Shown one piece after another: positions 5,086 through 6,199 of a DNA stretch of 6,199 nucleotides (position 1 is its first letter; every line of letters begins with the position of its first letter). The stretch is from the NCBI GenBank assembly GCA_905215125.1, contig CAJMOV010000121.1:1-6199 (forward strand). Direction: 5' to 3'. The position numbers were made by a program, and so were the translations under genes. The notes beneath the pieces are model-generated. The model was not told the origin of the DNA. It saw only the letters and a program-made list of their open reading frames with translations, and did not search any database. Source of the DNA: an uncultured bacterium. Lineage in GTDB: Bacteria; Bacillota; Clostridia; Oscillospirales; Butyricicoccaceae.

Positions 5086-5108
5086 GCCGATTAAATATAA
5101 GCCGATTA
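5078..5108 (+). repeat. Tandem 15-bp duplication carrying the kinase stop codon
   Basis: The 15-base unit AAATATAAGCCGATT occurs twice head to tail, followed by one more A that starts a third copy. The kinase stop TAA lies in the first unit. Because the period is a multiple of three, the second unit repeats the ATA-TAA-GCC codons in the same frame, and a further TAA lies in between. It looks like a recent slippage duplication. Confidence 0.8.
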
Positions 5109-5188
5109 TTTTTTAAATAAAATATCAAATTTATATTTCCTCAGCAGTATTTTTAATGATCGAGCAATTTTCACAGTCATTCATATTC

Positions 5189-5228
5189 AAAAGCAGCCGC
5201 TTTTCCTTATGGAAAACGGCTGTTTTTT
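5189..5228 (+). terminator. Intrinsic terminator downstream of the sensor kinase
   Basis: CAGCCG (5194-5199) pairs with CGGCTG (5217-5222) and TTTTCC (5201-5206) with GGAAAA (5211-5216), with one bulged C and a TTAT loop, followed by TTTTTT. It ends the kinase transcript about 100 bases after the stop codon. The long AT-rich spacer between stop and hairpin holds no further ORF. Confidence 0.87.
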
Positions 5229-5239
5229 CTCTGCAATTC

Positions 5240-5248
5240 TGATATACT
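5240..5248 (+). promoter_or_regulatory. Extended -10 promoter of the ArsC/Spx-family gene
   Basis: TGATATACT is an extended -10 (TGn plus TATACT, 5/6). No convincing -35 lies 17 bases upstream, where the terminator T-tract is. The predicted start near 5255 gives a leader of about 20 bases, with AAGGAG at 5261-5266 nine bases before the ATG. Confidence 0.65.
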
Positions 5249-5275
5249 AGAGGCATGGAAAAGGAGTGAAGCAAC

Positions 5276-5626
5276 ATGCTGTTTATTTGTTACCCGAAGT
5301 GCACCACCTGCCAAAAAGCGCAAAGGTGGCTGGAAGCCCAGAACGTCGCCTTTGAAATACGGGATATCAAGCTGCAAAACCCCACTGAGGATGAGCTGCG
5401 CGCTTGGCACAAGCTGAGCGGCCTGCCGCTGCGGCGTTTCTTCAACACCAGCGGCGTGCAGTACAAAGCCCTTGGTCTCAAGGACAAGCTGCCGGGGATG
5501 AGCGAGGACGAGCAATACGCCCTTCTTGCAACCGACGGGATGCTGGTCAAACGCCCCATCCTGGTGGGGGACGGCTTCGCCCTGCCCGGCTTTAAGGAAG
5601 CCGAATGGGCGGAAAAAATCCGGTAA
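5276..5626 (+). CDS. ArsC/Spx-family thioredoxin-fold protein
   Basis: The 116-residue cytoplasmic protein has the length and layout of the ArsC/Spx/MgsR/YffB family. Seen: the redox motif CTTC (Cys9, Cys12) after a first beta strand (LFICYPK), the family's DIKLQNPTEDEL helix start (about 30-41), the LRRFFNTSG segment (52-60), and KRPIL (Arg93, Pro94) close to the position of the conserved arginine and cis-proline. Known: family members include glutaredoxin-linked arsenate reductases, the RNA-polymerase-binding redox regulators Spx and MgsR, and many proteins of unknown substrate. The CxxC form is like Spx/MgsR and unlike the single-cysteine plasmid ArsC. No ars genes are next to it, so arsenate reduction should not be assumed. 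The start has AAGGAG nine bases upstream. It appears to be a single-gene unit converging on the DUF4261-type gene. Confidence 0.88.
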   Translation: MLFICYPKCTTCQKAQRWLEAQNVAFEIRDIKLQNPTEDELRAWHKLSGLPLRRFFNTSGVQYKALGLKDKLPGMSEDEQYALLATDGMLVKRPILVGDGFALPGFKEAEWAEKIR

Positions 5627-5660
5627 ATAAAAAACAGCGGCTGCGCCGCTGTTTTTTATT
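5626..5660. terminator. Bidirectional terminator between convergent genes
   Basis: AATAAAAAACAGCGGC (5626-5641) pairs perfectly with GCCGCTGTTTTTTATT (5645-5660) around a 3-base loop. This gives six or more T residues after the GC stem on both strands. The stem overlaps the last base of the plus-strand gene's stop codon and includes the stop codon of the minus-strand gene (5656-5658), so one hairpin ends both transcripts. Confidence 0.92.
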
Positions 5661-6199
5661 GCGCGGGATAAGCGATTTTCAGCGTCTCCCCATCCAGCGC
5701 AGCGCCGGGACCGCGTGTGATGGCAAGCGCCTCCCCTTCGGCAAAGCCGATGGTCTCGCCGTCGTGCAGCACGGCGCCGCTGTCCAGGACATAATAGGCG
5801 ACGTTGTACAGGAAAGCGTGCAGCTCCTCCGGCCCGGCCGCGGCGTCCAGCACTTCAATTTCATCAAAGCCAAAGCTCTTCATGCCATAGGTATAGCCGC
5901 AAAGGCGTCCGTTATCCTGATACAGGCCGAAATAAATCCAGTCGAGCAGCGGCAGCTCGCCGTCGCGCTGTCCGGCGCAGACGTCGATATAGAACTGCGG
6001 CTGCAAAACCGTCGCGCCGGTGTAAACGCCCAGGGCATTTTTCTGCCTGCAGCAGGAAGCGACAATTTTGCAGTGCAGCCTGCCCGCCTCTATCGGCCCC
6101 CTTCCATGGGGCAGAAGGGCGACCAGCAGATGGGCGCGATGGCCCTTGACCGTCTGGACGGCATCGGGCCACAGATAATTATTTTGCGCGTTCTGCTCG
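5656..6199 (-). CDS. DUF4261-type protein, C-terminal part (cut by window edge)
   Basis: The reading frame is open from the right edge, giving at least 180 residues; the start lies outside the window. An ORF beginning at the TTG at 6006 would be an artefact, because recognisable family sequence continues upstream of it. Seen, in order: NNYLWPDAVQTVKGHRAHLLVALL, then a CCRQKNALGVYTGATV segment, QPQFYIDVC, LDWIYFGLYQ, GYTYGMKSFGFDEIEV, a LHAFLYNVAYYVLDSGAVLHDGETIGF region and a LDGETLKIAYP end. This pattern matches my memory of DUF4261 proteins, whose function is unknown. No membrane segment or catalytic signature is evident. It ends in the shared convergent terminator. I cannot say whether the missing N-terminal part carries another domain. 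Confidence 0.75.
   Translation of the reverse strand, partial: EQNAQNNYLWPDAVQTVKGHRAHLLVALLPHGRGPIEAGRLHCKIVASCCRQKNALGVYTGATVLQPQFYIDVCAGQRDGELPLLDWIYFGLYQDNGRLCGYTYGMKSFGFDEIEVLDAAAGPEELHAFLYNVAYYVLDSGAVLHDGETIGFAEGEALAITRGPGAALDGETLKIAYPAQ

Noticed and set aside
5276..5626. Calling the ArsC-family protein a true arsenate reductase
   Set aside because: The family fold is clear, but there are no neighbouring ars genes and the CxxC motif is like Spx/MgsR, so a specific arsenate function is not supported.

Overview
The window looks like a piece of a GC-rich, anaerobic, probably spore-forming member of the Clostridia; an Oscillospiraceae-type relative is my guess. The reasons are a response regulator with a Spo0A-type DNA-binding domain, strong AGGAGG-type ribosome binding sites, sigma-A-like promoters and compact hairpin/T-tract terminators. 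No mobile element, CRISPR array, tRNA or rRNA was seen.

Layout from left to right. Positions 1-157 are AT-rich with no supported gene. A terminator and then a minus-strand gene follow, encoding a CoA-disulfide/persulfide reductase-like flavoprotein with a C-terminal rhodanese domain (256-1881). Upstream of it on the same strand is a 65-codon gene for a very basic small protein (1948-2145) with its own promoter. Its apparent intrinsic terminator lies inside the coding region, before the stop codon. Next on the minus strand is a response regulator with a Spo0A-type output domain (2257-3132).

The centre of interest is the divergent intergenic region 3133-3618. It contains a good minus-strand promoter for the regulator, four same-orientation CGACA (=TGTCG) cores like the Spo0A box, a plausible plus-strand promoter, a 16-codon ORF (MGFWETLLDYLYHFGA) with a ribosome binding site, and a strong terminator directly after it. 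A separate promoter then leads into a seven-TM GHKL (AgrC-like) sensor kinase (3619-5085). My reading is a compact signalling cassette: a leaderless micropeptide, a membrane kinase and a divergent Spo0A-like regulator that may bind the boxes controlling the peptide and itself. There is no AgrB-like processing enzyme in the window. The kinase keeps its ATP-binding motifs but lacks the usual phospho-acceptor histidine motif. The functional link between these parts is inference.

To the right, an ArsC/Spx-family thioredoxin-fold protein (5276-5626) has its own extended -10 promoter. It converges on a DUF4261-type protein that is cut by the right edge (5656-6199, minus). One bidirectional terminator hairpin serves both and overlaps both stop codons.
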